Below are positions 17,969 to 28,351 of a DNA stretch of 64,000 bases, in pieces; the first letter of the stretch is position 1, and the number at the start of each line of letters is the position of its first letter. The position numbers were made by a program, and so were the translations under genes. Source of the DNA: Polycyclovorans sp002706265. Lineage in GTDB: Bacteria > Pseudomonadota > Gammaproteobacteria > Nevskiales > Nevskiaceae. The stretch covers positions 56,607 through 120,606 of the forward strand of contig CAXBBM010000010.1 in NCBI GenBank assembly GCA_963973915.1, in the 5' to 3' direction. Below the pieces are notes generated by a model. The model worked only from the letters and a program-made list of their open reading frames with translations. It was not told the origin of the DNA and made no database searches.

Positions 17969-18302
17969 TCGCCACGTCGCGCACGTTCGGCAGAATGCCG
18001 GGCTTGTGCAGCGTCAGGGTCAGGGCCGTGAGCGTCGCAAATTCCGCCAGCAGGGCGCGGGCAATGCGCCCGGCCAGCGCCTCCAGCAACTGCGGCTGCT
18101 CGCGCTGGCACGCCGCCGTCACGCAGGCGGCGACGGCGGCGTAGTCCACGGTGTCTTGCACCCTGTCACTGGTCGCGGCGGCCTGCAGGTCCACGCTCAG
18201 TTCCAGATCGAGGACCAGCGGCCGCGGCGCATGCCGCTCCCAGTCGTACACGCCGATCAGCGCCTCGACCTCCATGCCGTGCAGCAGAATCAGGTCGCTC
18301 AT
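17937..18302 (-). CDS. folB: Dihydroneopterin aldolase
   Basis: A 121-residue enzyme of folate synthesis, cleaving dihydroneopterin to 6-hydroxymethyl-dihydropterin and glycolaldehyde. Recognisable parts are LHGMEVEALIGVYDWER, the TVDYAAVA block, the LLEALAGRIA block with the active-site region, and the HKPGILPNVRDV end. The ATG at 18302 overlaps the tsaD stop codon (ATGA), so translation is coupled to tsaD. Its 3' end overlaps gmhB on the opposite strand. Confidence 0.93.
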   Translation of the reverse strand: MSDLILLHGMEVEALIGVYDWERHAPRPLVLDLELSVDLQAAATSDRVQDTVDYAAVAACVTAACQREQPQLLEALAGRIARALLAEFATLTALTLTLHKPGILPNVRDVAIRLSRARSSG

Positions 18303-19321
18303 GCGCAGGCCGCCACGGGGGCCAGATCGGCCAGCGACCAGCGCGGCGTGGCAAAAATGCCCGCCGCCGGCGATCGCGCTTCGCCGCGTCGCTGCCAGCC
18401 CACGTAGGCGATCATCGCCGCGTTGTCGGTACAGAACGCCTGCCGGGGAAACGCCAGCCGCACGCCCTGTTGCATCGCCCAGGCGCCCAGTTTTTCGCGC
18501 AGACGCAGGTTGGCACCCACCCCACCGGCCACCACCAGGGTTCGGTAGCCGGTGGCCTCGATGGCGCGCGCGCACTTGATGCGCAGGGTGTCGGTCACCG
18601 CTTCCTCGAAGCCCCGCGCCAGATCGGCGCGCGCGGTGTCGCAGAGCACCTCGGGGATGCGCGTGGCGACGGCGGTTTTCAGCCCCGAGAATGAGAAGTC
18701 CAGGCCCGGACGGTCGGTCATCGGTCGCGGAAAGCGGAACACGCCGTCGCGACCCTGCGCCGCCAGCCGTGCCAACGCCGGTCCGCCGGGATAAGGCAGG
18801 CCGAGCAGCTTGGCGGTCTTGTCGAAAGCCTCGCCCACCGCATCGTCGAGACTCTGCCCCAGCACCGTGTAGCGCCCCAGGCCTTCGACACCGACCAGCA
18901 GCGTGTGGCCGCCCGAGACCAGCAGCGCCACGAACGGAAAGGCCGGCGGGTCCGGCTCCAGCATGGGCGCCAGCAGATGGCCTTCCATGTGGTGCACCGG
19001 CACGATGCCGCAGCCCAGCGCCTGCGCCAGCCCGGCTGCGGTGGCGCCGCCGACCATCAGTGCGCCGATCAGCCCCGGCCCGGCGGTGTAGGCCACGCCG
19101 CTGAGATCGGCAAAATCGAGCCCGGCATCGGCCAGGGTGTCGCGCACCAGCGGCACCACGCGCGTCAGGTGATCCCGCGAGGCCAGTTCCGGCACGACCC
19201 CGCCATACTCGGCGTGCAGGGCCACCTGGGTGTGCAGGCGGTGTGCCCGCAGGCCGGCAATATCGTCGTAAACCGCGACCGCGGTTTCGTCACAGGAAGA
19301 CTCGATGGCAAGGATGCTCAT
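18299..19321 (-). CDS. tsaD: tRNA N6-adenosine threonylcarbamoyltransferase TsaD
   Basis: A 340-residue ASKHA-fold enzyme that, with TsaB, TsaC and TsaE, makes the t6A modification at position 37 of ANN-decoding tRNAs. It has the N-terminal LAIESSCDETAVAV block, the metal-binding HHMEGH motif, the LLVSGGHTLLV block and the VVAGGVGAN block. It is divergent from rpsU, the usual arrangement in gammaproteobacteria, and is followed by folB with a four-base overlap. Confidence 0.97.
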   Translation of the reverse strand: MSILAIESSCDETAVAVYDDIAGLRAHRLHTQVALHAEYGGVVPELASRDHLTRVVPLVRDTLADAGLDFADLSGVAYTAGPGLIGALMVGGATAAGLAQALGCGIVPVHHMEGHLLAPMLEPDPPAFPFVALLVSGGHTLLVGVEGLGRYTVLGQSLDDAVGEAFDKTAKLLGLPYPGGPALARLAAQGRDGVFRFPRPMTDRPGLDFSFSGLKTAVATRIPEVLCDTARADLARGFEEAVTDTLRIKCARAIEATGYRTLVVAGGVGANLRLREKLGAWAMQQGVRLAFPRQAFCTDNAAMIAYVGWQRRGEARSPAAGIFATPRWSLADLAPVAACA

Positions 19322-19329
19322 GCCCTATT

Positions 19330-19358
19330 TTGCATTACCGGCGCGGGCCGACTAGAAT
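19330..19358 (+). promoter_or_regulatory. Sigma-70 promoter of the rpsU-yqeY-dnaG-rpoD operon
   Basis: TTGCAT (19330-19335) and TAGAAT (19353-19358) are separated by exactly 17 bp, 84 bases before the rpsU ATG, in the space divergent from tsaD. Confidence 0.7.
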
Positions 19359-19441
19359 CCACGCCCTTTTTCGACGCAGGCCGATTCTTCGGTGCCGCGT
19401 TGAAGCCTGATCACCTGTCTGCATCAACGAGATTTTTTTGC

Positions 19442-19657
19442 ATGCCCAACGTTCGTATCCGCGACAACGAGCCGTTCGAAGTCGCACTGCGCCGTTTCAA
19501 GCGCACCTGTGAAAAAGCTGGCGTTCTCACCGACGTCCGCAAGAAAGAAGCCTTCGAGAAGCCCAGCATGGAACGCAAGCGCAAGCGCGCTGCCGCCGTG
19601 AAGCGCCAAGCCAAGAAGGTGCTGCGCGAAACCAACCGGCGCACGCGGCTTTACTAA
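19442..19657 (+). CDS. rpsU: 30S ribosomal protein S21
   Basis: A 71-residue basic protein beginning MPNVRIRDNEPFEVALRRFK and ending TNRRTRLY, the same length as E. coli S21. S21 sits on the small-subunit platform near the anti-Shine-Dalgarno end of 16S rRNA and assists initiation. It is the first gene of the macromolecular synthesis operon. Confidence 0.98.
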   Translation: MPNVRIRDNEPFEVALRRFKRTCEKAGVLTDVRKKEAFEKPSMERKRKRAAAVKRQAKKVLRETNRRTRLY

Positions 19658-19748
19658 AAGCCCCGCGGTTGATCAGACGTTGTATCGAGGCTCGCGGCGC
19701 AGGCTGCGGGCCTTGTCGTTTTGCTTTTTTGTCACCAAAGGTTCGGCC

Positions 19749-20201
19749 ATGAGCGATCTCAAGACGCGCGTTACAGAAGACATCAAGGCCGCCATGCGCG
19801 CCGGCGACAAGTCGCGCCTGTCGGTGCTGCGCATGCTCAGCGCCGAACTCAAGCAGCGCGAAGTCGTCGAGCAGCAGACGCTGAACGACACGGTGGTGAT
19901 GGCGGCGATCGAAAAAATGGTCAAACAGCGCCGCGACTCCGAAAAGCAGTTCACTGAGGGCAACCGCCCGGAACTGGCCGCGCAGGAAGCCGCCGAGATT
20001 GTCGTGCTGCAGGGGTATCTGCCGCAGCCGCTGAGCGCCGCCGAGTTGGCCGGCCTGCTGGACCAGGCCTTCGCCGAAACCGGTGCGGCCGAGCCCAAGG
20101 ACATGGGCAAGGTCATCGGCTGGCTCAAGCCCAAGGTGGCGGGTCGGGCCGACATGGGCGCCTTGTCCGGCCAGGTCAAGGCCCGCCTCAATCAGGCCTG
20201 A
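19749..20201 (+). CDS. yqeY: GatB/YqeY-domain protein
   Basis: A 150-residue helical protein beginning SDLKTRVTEDIKAAMRAGDK, followed by LRMLSAELKQREV and the LQGYLPQPLS block; this is the stand-alone YqeY family, related to the tail domain of the GatB amidotransferase subunit. Its exact function is not established, though a link to tRNA is inferred from the GatB relationship. It sits between rpsU and dnaG, a common location in this operon. Confidence 0.93.
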   Translation: MSDLKTRVTEDIKAAMRAGDKSRLSVLRMLSAELKQREVVEQQTLNDTVVMAAIEKMVKQRRDSEKQFTEGNRPELAAQEAAEIVVLQGYLPQPLSAAELAGLLDQAFAETGAAEPKDMGKVIGWLKPKVAGRADMGALSGQVKARLNQA

Positions 20202-20240
20202 GCGCGCCGCCCGCCGTGGCGTGCTGGCGAGACGCCTGCC

Positions 20241-21998
20241 GTGAGTGGCCGTATCCCCGACCGATTCATTCAGGATCTGCTCGCCAGAACCGACATCCTT
20301 GAGCTGATTGCCGCGCGCGTGGAGCTCAAGCGCGCGGGCAAGGAGTGGAAGGGCTGCTCACCCTTCACCCACGAAAAAACGCCGTCGTTCTTCGTCTCGC
20401 CGACCAAGCAGATGTACTTCGACTTCAGCTCTGGCAAGAACGGCAATGCCATCGGCTTCATGATGGAACACGACCGGCTGAGCTTCGTGGATGCAGTCGA
20501 GGCGCTGGCGCAGATGGCCGGTCTGGAGGTGCCCCGCGAGGGTGGGCAGATCGATCGCCTGGTGCTGGAAGGCCCGCTGGATGCGCTGGCCGTGTCGCAG
20601 CGCTATTTTCGCGACCAACTGCGGCAGAGCCCGGAGAGCCAGGCCTATCTGCGTGAACGCGGCGTCACCGCTGAAACCGCGCAGGGCTTCGGGCTTGGCT
20701 TTGCGCCGGATCGCTGGGACGGCCTGGCCGCCCATTTCACGCCTGCCACCGTCGCCCACGCCGTGAGTGCCGGCATGCTCATCGAGCGCGAGGGCGGCGG
20801 CCGCCCCTACGACCGCTTCCGCGGCCGCATCATGTTTCCAATCCGCGACAGCCGCGGCCGGGTGATCGCCTACGGCGGCCGCACCGTCATCAAGGACCCG
20901 GCCAAGTACCTCAACTCGCCCGAGACGCCGCTGTTCCACAAAGGCCGCGAGCTGTATGGCCTGTTTGAAGCCAAGGCCGCGCGCAAGGCGGCACTGCCGC
21001 AGGTGCTGGTGGTCGAGGGCTACATGGATGTGGTGATGCTGCATCAGGCGGGCGTCACCGACGCCGTGGCGACCCTCGGCACGGCCACCACCCGCGACCA
21101 CCTGCAACGCCTGTTTCGCGAGACCCCCCGCATCGTGTTCTGCTTCGATGGCGACGCCGCCGGCGGCCGCGCCGCCTGGCGGGCGCTGGAACAGGCCCTG
21201 CCCGAACTGCACGGCGCGCGCGAATGTCGGTTCATGTTTCTGCCGCAGGGGCACGATCCCGACAGCCTGGTGCAGGTCGAAGGCAGCGACGCCTTCCAGC
21301 AGCGCATCAAGGCGGCCACGCCCCTGTCGACCTACCTCATCGATGCCCTGAGCGAACAGGCACCCCCCACCTCCATCGAGGGCCGCGCGCGCTTCGTCGC
21401 GCTGGCCCAGCCGCACCTGAAACGGGTGCCCGAAGGCCCGTTCAAGCTGCTGCTCACCGACGCGCTGGCCGCGACGGCGCGGCTCTCGGCCGAGCAGTTC
21501 ACGGACGAGGCCGCCGCCCCACCCCGCGTCGCGGCCACGACCGCCGCGCCACGCTCGGGCCGGGCCGGCGGTCAGACCCCGATCATCAAGGGCGCACTGC
21601 GCGCCTTACTCGAAAAGCCCGCCCTGGCCGAGCGCGCGCAGCACGTGGACGCCCTGGCCGCCGCCTCGCTGCCCGGCCTGGGCATTCTCACCCGCGCCAT
21701 CGACTACTTTCAGAATCACCCGGACGCCACCGCCGCCCAGTTGCTGGAAAGCTGGCGCGACAGCAAAGAGGGCGAGGCGCTGATGCGGGTGATGGCCGAA
21801 CCCAGCCTGCTTGACGACGATGCGCTGGCGCGCGAGTTCGATGACGCGTTGCACCGCCTGTGGCGCGGCATTCAGCGCAGCCGCTACACCGACCTGCTGA
21901 ACGCGTCCACCACCCGCGATCTGAGCGACGCCGAGCACCAGGAACTGAACGCGATCATGCGTGACCTCAATGCCCGGCCAGCGCCGCGCGCGGAGTAG
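20241..21998 (+). CDS. dnaG: DNA primase with degenerate zinc-binding domain
   Basis: A 585-residue primase starting at GTG. The catalytic core has the VVEGYMDV block with the Toprim Glu and the CFDGDAAG block with the Asp pair; the C-terminal helical domain for DnaB binding follows. The N-terminal CHC2 domain is abnormal. Aligned to E. coli DnaG, ligands Cys40, His43, Cys61 and Cys64 become Ser40, Thr43, Asp61 and Ser64 (SPFTHEKTPSF, YFDFSSGKNGN). The only nearby cysteine is Cys39. The fold around the lost site (EKTPSF, GNAIGFMM) is kept. Alphaproteobacterial primases carry a similar FSSGKHG variant. rpoD follows 211 bp later. Confidence 0.95.
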   Translation: MSGRIPDRFIQDLLARTDILELIAARVELKRAGKEWKGCSPFTHEKTPSFFVSPTKQMYFDFSSGKNGNAIGFMMEHDRLSFVDAVEALAQMAGLEVPREGGQIDRLVLEGPLDALAVSQRYFRDQLRQSPESQAYLRERGVTAETAQGFGLGFAPDRWDGLAAHFTPATVAHAVSAGMLIEREGGGRPYDRFRGRIMFPIRDSRGRVIAYGGRTVIKDPAKYLNSPETPLFHKGRELYGLFEAKAARKAALPQVLVVEGYMDVVMLHQAGVTDAVATLGTATTRDHLQRLFRETPRIVFCFDGDAAGGRAAWRALEQALPELHGARECRFMFLPQGHDPDSLVQVEGSDAFQQRIKAATPLSTYLIDALSEQAPPTSIEGRARFVALAQPHLKRVPEGPFKLLLTDALAATARLSAEQFTDEAAAPPRVAATTAAPRSGRAGGQTPIIKGALRALLEKPALAERAQHVDALAAASLPGLGILTRAIDYFQNHPDATAAQLLESWRDSKEGEALMRVMAEPSLLDDDALAREFDDALHRLWRGIQRSRYTDLLNASTTRDLSDAEHQELNAIMRDLNARPAPRAE

Positions 21999-22165
21999 CG
22001 TCGAGAACGCGGCCGGATGATCGGGGGCAGTTGAAAAACCCGCCGCCAGCAGCACCTTGGAAGCAGCATCCCGAATCGCGGACCCTGCCCGGAACACCGG
22101 CCGGAACAGGGGCAGGCGAGTCGTCGGCCAGCCCCTTTTTCGGGCGAGTTGAACGCATGCTCCTG

Positions 22166-22171
22166 TATAAT
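22166..22171 (+). promoter_or_regulatory. Candidate -10 box upstream of rpoD
   Basis: A consensus TATAAT 38 bases before the rpoD ATG. TTGAAC at 22149-22154 is only 11 bp upstream, too close for a normal -35, so either a weak -35 or an activator is used. Internal promoters before rpoD are known in this operon. The rest of the 211-bp space after dnaG shows nothing else. Confidence 0.45.
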
Positions 22172-22209
22172 GTCCGGTTCCGCGCCGAGTTTGAAATTTT
22201 AGGTCCCGT

Positions 22210-24102
<1,893 letters not shown>

Positions 24103-24121
24103 GCCCGTCACACGCGGCCGG

Positions 24122-24159
24122 CCCACAAAAAACCCCGCTGGTGCGGGGTTTTTTGTGGG
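24122..24159. terminator. Bidirectional terminator between rpoD and the barrel-protein gene
   Basis: CCCCGC (24133-24138), a TGGT loop and GCGGGG (24143-24148), flanked by AAAAAA on the left and TTTTTT on the right. The flanks extend the palindrome with CCCAC/GTGGG. The symmetric A and T runs let it stop transcription from both converging genes. Confidence 0.9.
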
Positions 24160-24207
24160 TGCAGCAAACGTCGGTAAACGGTCGGCAGTCGTTCGTCACA
24201 GACTGCG

Positions 24208-24747
24208 TTAAAGACTGAAGCGGAAGCCAATGCCGGCCGAGTTGGTTTCTTCTTCGACCGACACCTTCAGCACCAGCGAGAGGCGCCGCGAGAAATGCCA
24301 GTCGCCGCTGGCCGTGACCGACAGGTCGTCACCGATCGGGTCATCGACGCTCAGGTAATCGACACGCATCAAGCCTTCAAGCGCTGGCGTGAACAGGTGG
24401 CGAATGCCGAAGCTGCCGCCAAAACCCGATGCGGTAGACAGGCCCTTTACCTTGATCCCCCCGCCCGTGGCCTCAACGAACACGTCGGTCGACGACGGGT
24501 GCAGCGCATAACGGTAGCCGCCGCCGTAACGCGCGACCTGACGCACGCCGCTGTCGTTGAAGCCGGCCACCACGTAAAGGCTGGGCGTGACCAGCCCCTG
24601 CAGATCGATACCGATGCCTTGTTCACTGTCGGTGTCGGCGACGATATGGCGCAGGTCCAGACGGTTGTAACGCAGCTCGGTGGCCGCTGCGGACCCCGCA
24701 ATCAAACAAAGGGCGATGACCCAGCCCGCGCCGGTGAAGCGATTCAT
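24208..24747 (-). CDS. Outer-membrane beta-barrel protein, YfaZ-like
   Basis: A 179-residue exported protein with a signal peptide (about 1-22, cleavage near SAAA-TEL). The mature part is a series of alternating amphipathic strands (LYVVAGFNDS, YGGGYRYAL, VFVEATGGGIKV, LMRVDYLSV, LSLVLKVSVEE) ending in GIGFRFSL with the C-terminal Phe/Leu pattern of outer-membrane barrels. With about eight strands it could be a small OmpA-like or YfaZ-like barrel. Function unknown. Confidence 0.65.
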   Translation of the reverse strand: MNRFTGAGWVIALCLIAGSAAATELRYNRLDLRHIVADTDSEQGIGIDLQGLVTPSLYVVAGFNDSGVRQVARYGGGYRYALHPSSTDVFVEATGGGIKVKGLSTASGFGGSFGIRHLFTPALEGLMRVDYLSVDDPIGDDLSVTASGDWHFSRRLSLVLKVSVEEETNSAGIGFRFSL

Positions 24748-24921
24748 GCAGCTCTCTCTTGTTCAGTTTTATGGATTTTGTGGAATCGTCAGCGCTTCAG
24801 CCTGCCGCAAGCCGCTGGGGGCAGGAGAATAACGCGATGGCCCGGCTATTACAGCGCACTTTGTCCGGCAACGTCGTTCACGGGGCCGGGCGCGCGGCGG
24901 CGCCGTTCAATCTGCGCTCAA

Positions 24922-24949
24922 GAAAAAGCCCCGCATGCGGGGCTTTTTC
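24922..24949. terminator. Terminator of the cytochrome c pair
   Basis: GCCCCG (24928-24933), loop CATG, CGGGGC (24938-24943), with AAAAA before and TTTTT after. It lies 30 bases after the stop of the minus-strand cytochrome genes and is symmetric, so it could act in both directions. Confidence 0.85.
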
Positions 24950-24978
24950 CGACCGATCTTGAGCGCGCCCAGTGAGGA

Positions 24979-25311
24979 TCAGGGCAGGCTGGGGACGTAC
25001 AGCGGACTTTCCTGCGCAGCGAAATACAGGGCCAGCGCCCGCATGTCGGCGTCGCTCAAGCCGGCCACGATGCCGGCCATGATGCCGTTCTTGCGCTGTC
25101 CATTCTTGTAGCCGTGCAGGCTGTGTTCCAGATAGCTGGCGTGCTGGCCGGCCAATACGGGATAGGTGGGCATGATGGGCGCGGCCCCTTTTTCACCATG
25201 GCAGGCCACGCAGGTCGCGGCCGCTTCAGGCGCCGTCTGGGCAGACACGGCCCCGGCTGACAACAGGCCAAAGGCCATCATGGCCGCGGATCCAAAGCTG
25301 ATTGAACGCAT
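24979..25311 (-). CDS. Class I cytochrome c, single haem
   Basis: A 110-residue periplasmic protein: signal peptide about 1-24 (ending GAVSAQ), haem-attachment motif CVACH, and a later methionine in the KNGIMAGI segment as the probable axial ligand. The PVLAGQHASYLEHSL block is typical of the c4/c553 group. It starts at ATG 25311; the frame is open further upstream but without export or haem features. It follows the next cytochrome gene after 13 bases, so the pair are one transcript that probably feeds electrons to or from a terminal oxidase or periplasmic reductase. Confidence 0.88.
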   Translation of the reverse strand: MRSISFGSAAMMAFGLLSAGAVSAQTAPEAAATCVACHGEKGAAPIMPTYPVLAGQHASYLEHSLHGYKNGQRKNGIMAGIVAGLSDADMRALALYFAAQESPLYVPSLP

Positions 25312-25324
25312 CTCGACTTTCCGA

Positions 25325-25645
25325 TTAGCGGCGCGGGGCGCCAGAGATGAAGGCGGCGATGTCGGCGATGTCCTGGTCCGACATCGGGGCGGCCTGGGCA
25401 TGCATCGTCGGATGCTCGCGCTCGCCGCTGCGATAGGCCTTCAGCGCCGACTCGATGTACTGGGCGTTCATGCCGCCGATTTTCGGCACCCGATAGGTCG
25501 GATATGCATTGTTATAGAGCGGAATGCCATGGCAACCCATGCAGGTGCTGGCCTTGATTTGACCGGCGGCGGCGTCGCCTTCGGCATACGCAGGCAGGCT
25601 GGCCAGCGTGGCGATGGCGACGATCGCCCAACGCACTGACTTCAT
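25325..25645 (-). CDS. Class I cytochrome c, single haem
   Basis: A 106-residue periplasmic protein with a signal peptide (about 1-21, ending LPAYA), the haem motif CMGCHG, the segment PKIGGMNAQYIESAL, and a methionine in the THPTMHAQ-like stretch (EHPTMHAQA) that could be the sixth ligand. It resembles one half of a dihaem cytochrome c4, and its neighbour resembles the other half. Promoter not located in the 249-bp space shared with the divergent ppx gene. Confidence 0.88.
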   Translation of the reverse strand: MKSVRWAIVAIATLASLPAYAEGDAAAGQIKASTCMGCHGIPLYNNAYPTYRVPKIGGMNAQYIESALKAYRSGEREHPTMHAQAAPMSDQDIADIAAFISGAPRR

Positions 25646-25894
25646 TTACGAAACTCCAATGGGGCCGGCTGGGCCGGAGGGGACACGAATTGTCGGGGAA
25701 ATGGACGCTTCGGTCAACGCGCGACGGCCTTCGGCGCCTCGCGCGTCGCGGAATTCTCGGGCGCGTGACGCGCACCGGTCCAAGGTGTCGGCAGTAGACC
25801 CGGATTGGGTATAGTCCGCGCCACTGTTATTCCCGAAGGCCCCCGCCTTGAAGTCCACCGGCATTTTCGCCCCCCCAGTACGCCCCGGGCCGAC

Positions 25895-27436
25895 ATGGAA
25901 TTGATCCTGCGGCCACGGCCCGGCGGGCACATCACCGATGTCGCCGCCGTCGACCTGGGCTCCAACAGCTTTCACATGATGGTGGCGCGGGTTTCCCCGG
26001 CGGGCGACCTGCACGTCATTGACCGGCTGCGCGAACCGGTGCGCCTGGCCGCCGGGCTGGACAGCGGCAAGCACCTGACCGACGAGGCCGCCGAACGTGC
26101 GCTGGCCTGTCTGCAACGCTTCGGCCAGCGCCTGCGCGATCTGCCCCCGGAACGGGTCCGCGTGGTGGGCACCAATACCCTGCGGCGCATGAAGCGCTCC
26201 GGCCCCTTCATAGAAGCCGCCGAGAAGGCACTGGGCCACCACATCGAGATCATTGCCGGCCGCGAAGAGGCGCGTCTGGTCTACGGCGGCGTGACCCACG
26301 GCATGGGCCGCGACCACCCGCGGCGCCTGGTGGTGGATATCGGCGGCGGCAGCACCGAGGTGATCATCGGGCGGGGCAGCAAACCGCGCCTCATGGAGTC
26401 GGTGGCGCTGGGGTGCGTGGTGCACACGCAACGCTTTTTCGGCAACGGCACCATCAGCCGCGCGCGCTTTCGCAAGGCGCGGCTGGCGGCCCACATCGAG
26501 CTGGAATTTCTTCAGCGCCGCTACCGGCAGGCCGGCTGGGACATGGCCATCGGCGCGTCCGGCACCATCCGCGGCGTCTGGCGCGTGATGATGAGCCAGG
26601 GCTGGTGCGAGGACCGTCTGACCCGCGCCGGGCTCGACAAGGTGATCGAGCTGACCCTGAGTCGAAACCACATCAGCGAGATCGATTTCGAAGCGCTGCG
26701 TGAAGATCGGCGCCCCGTGTTCGTGGGCGGGCTGGCGGTGCTTGCCGCCATCTTCGATGCGCTGGAAATCGACGAGATGAACACCTCCGACCGCGCATTG
26801 CGCGAGGGGCTGGTCTACGACCTGCTGGGCCGCCTCAGCAACCGCGACATGCGCGGCGAGGCCGTCAGCGCACTGGCCACCCGCTATGGCGTCGACGCCC
26901 GCCAGTCCGAAGACGTTGCGCGCACTGCGGTAAAGCTGCTGGACCAGACGGCGGGCGCCTGGCAGCTCGACCCCAAGTCGAGCGCGAGCCTGCTGCGTTG
27001 GGCTGCGCAATTGCACGAGATCGGTCTGGTGATTGCCCATTCCGGCTATCACAAGCACAGCGAGTACATGCTGCGCCACGGTGAACTGCCCGGCTTTTCA
27101 CAGACCGAACAGGCGTTGCTGGCGGCCCTGGTGCGCCTGCACCGCGGCAAATTTTCGCTGGGCGCGCTGGCCGAATTGCCGCGCGACTGGCGCCAGCCGC
27201 TGCAAAGGCTGGCCGTGCTGCTGCGCCTGTCGGTGCTGCTGCATCGCTCGCGCACGCCCGGTCTGCGCCCACCGGTGCGCGCTGAACTCGTGGACAAGGC
27301 ACGCACGCTCAAATTGCAGTTCACCCGCAAGGCGTGGCTGGACCAGCACCCCTTGACCCGCGCCGACCTGGAGCTTGAGGTCGATTATCTCGACAACACC
27401 GACCTGCGCCTCAAGCTGGAGGCCGAGGCACCGTAG
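25895..27436 (+). CDS. ppx: Exopolyphosphatase / pppGpp phosphatase family protein
   Basis: A 513-residue ASKHA-fold phosphatase. AAVDLGSNSFHMMV at about 17-30 is the phosphate-binding signature, VVDIGGGSTEVI the second, and the C-terminal half resembles the HD-like helical domain of Ppx/GppA (LHEIGLVIAHSGYHKHSEYM). It degrades polyphosphate or converts pppGpp to ppGpp; the two activities cannot be separated by eye. The ATG at 25895 was chosen because the Ppx fold starts soon after it. Confidence 0.92.
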   Translation: MELILRPRPGGHITDVAAVDLGSNSFHMMVARVSPAGDLHVIDRLREPVRLAAGLDSGKHLTDEAAERALACLQRFGQRLRDLPPERVRVVGTNTLRRMKRSGPFIEAAEKALGHHIEIIAGREEARLVYGGVTHGMGRDHPRRLVVDIGGGSTEVIIGRGSKPRLMESVALGCVVHTQRFFGNGTISRARFRKARLAAHIELEFLQRRYRQAGWDMAIGASGTIRGVWRVMMSQGWCEDRLTRAGLDKVIELTLSRNHISEIDFEALREDRRPVFVGGLAVLAAIFDALEIDEMNTSDRALREGLVYDLLGRLSNRDMRGEAVSALATRYGVDARQSEDVARTAVKLLDQTAGAWQLDPKSSASLLRWAAQLHEIGLVIAHSGYHKHSEYMLRHGELPGFSQTEQALLAALVRLHRGKFSLGALAELPRDWRQPLQRLAVLLRLSVLLHRSRTPGLRPPVRAELVDKARTLKLQFTRKAWLDQHPLTRADLELEVDYLDNTDLRLKLEAEAP

Positions 27437-27460
27437 GCGCACCGCCGCGCGCCGCTGGGG

Positions 27461-28351
27461 TCAGACCGGCGGCAGCGCGTCCAGAAACCGGCGAATGCGC
27501 TCTGCCGTGGGCTGCGGCTGTTCCATCATGAAGCAGTGCCCGCCCGCCACGGCTTCCACCTGGCGACGGCGATCCCCCGCCGCCACACGCCGCGCGGTGG
27601 CGGGAAGAAAGGGATAGCTGTCGGCGCCGTAGAGCATCAGCATCGGCTGCCGGGCGCGCCGCAGCGCCGCCCAGGGATACGCCGGCTGCCCGTAGATGCG
27701 GGCCTCGATCTCGCGCGGGCAGATCAGCGCCCGTCCGTCGGGCACACGCTGCGTGGCGTGCTCCACGAAGTCGTCGAAGGCTGCATCGGTCCATCCGGCG
27801 TAGATGCCGCGACCCTTCAGGCGCGCGGCGACGGCGTCGCGATCGACCCACTGCGTGCGGCGGCGACGCGCGGCATTGGCCATGGGGTTGCGCCCGACAC
27901 GGGCGGCGATTCGCGACGCGCACCAGTAGCGCGTGGGCAGCAGTATGGGATCGAGCAAGACCAGCGCCGCCACCGCATCAGGCCGCTCGGCGGCCAGCAA
28001 GGTGCTCATGCAGCCGCCCAGACTGTGCCCGACCAACACCGTCTTGCCGCGCGGTGCCAGCACATCGAACACTTCGCGGGTCTGGGCCAGCAGGGCTGCC
28101 GGGCCTTCGAAGCGGCCCGTCACCTCGCTGGCGCCGTGGTTCTCGAAATCGTGGGTGATCAGTCCGTACGGACCGATCAGCCGGCGCAGCAGCGTGGCAT
28201 ACACTCCGCCCGCAAAACCGTTGCCGTGGGAGAAGAACAGGGTGGGCGCGTCACCGACCGGATCGACCCGCCGGCCGCGCACGGTCACCCCGTCGGCGCG
28301 CCGGTGCTCCCAGGCCTGCAGGTCGCGGAACTGCGGCAGCGCGGTGCTCAC
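27461..28351 (-). CDS. Alpha/beta hydrolase, serine nucleophile
   Basis: A 296-residue hydrolase. The oxyanion region is SHGNGFAGG (about 41-49), the nucleophile elbow VGHSLGG with Ser110, the acid is probably the Asp of GADSYPF and the base the His of AGGHCFM. The start is GTG 28351, overlapping the stop of the upstream beta-lactamase-fold gene (GTGA), so the two are cotranslated. Extending further upstream would give residues read from inside that gene. Probable esterase or lipase of unknown substrate. Confidence 0.85.
   Translation of the reverse strand: MSTALPQFRDLQAWEHRRADGVTVRGRRVDPVGDAPTLFFSHGNGFAGGVYATLLRRLIGPYGLITHDFENHGASEVTGRFEGPAALLAQTREVFDVLAPRGKTVLVGHSLGGCMSTLLAAERPDAVAALVLLDPILLPTRYWCASRIAARVGRNPMANAARRRRTQWVDRDAVAARLKGRGIYAGWTDAAFDDFVEHATQRVPDGRALICPREIEARIYGQPAYPWAALRRARQPMLMLYGADSYPFLPATARRVAAGDRRRQVEAVAGGHCFMMEQPQPTAERIRRFLDALPPV

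Noticed and set aside
22149..22171. TTGAAC with TATAAT as a full sigma-70 promoter for rpoD
   Set aside because: The spacer is only 11 bp; only the -10 was kept as a candidate.
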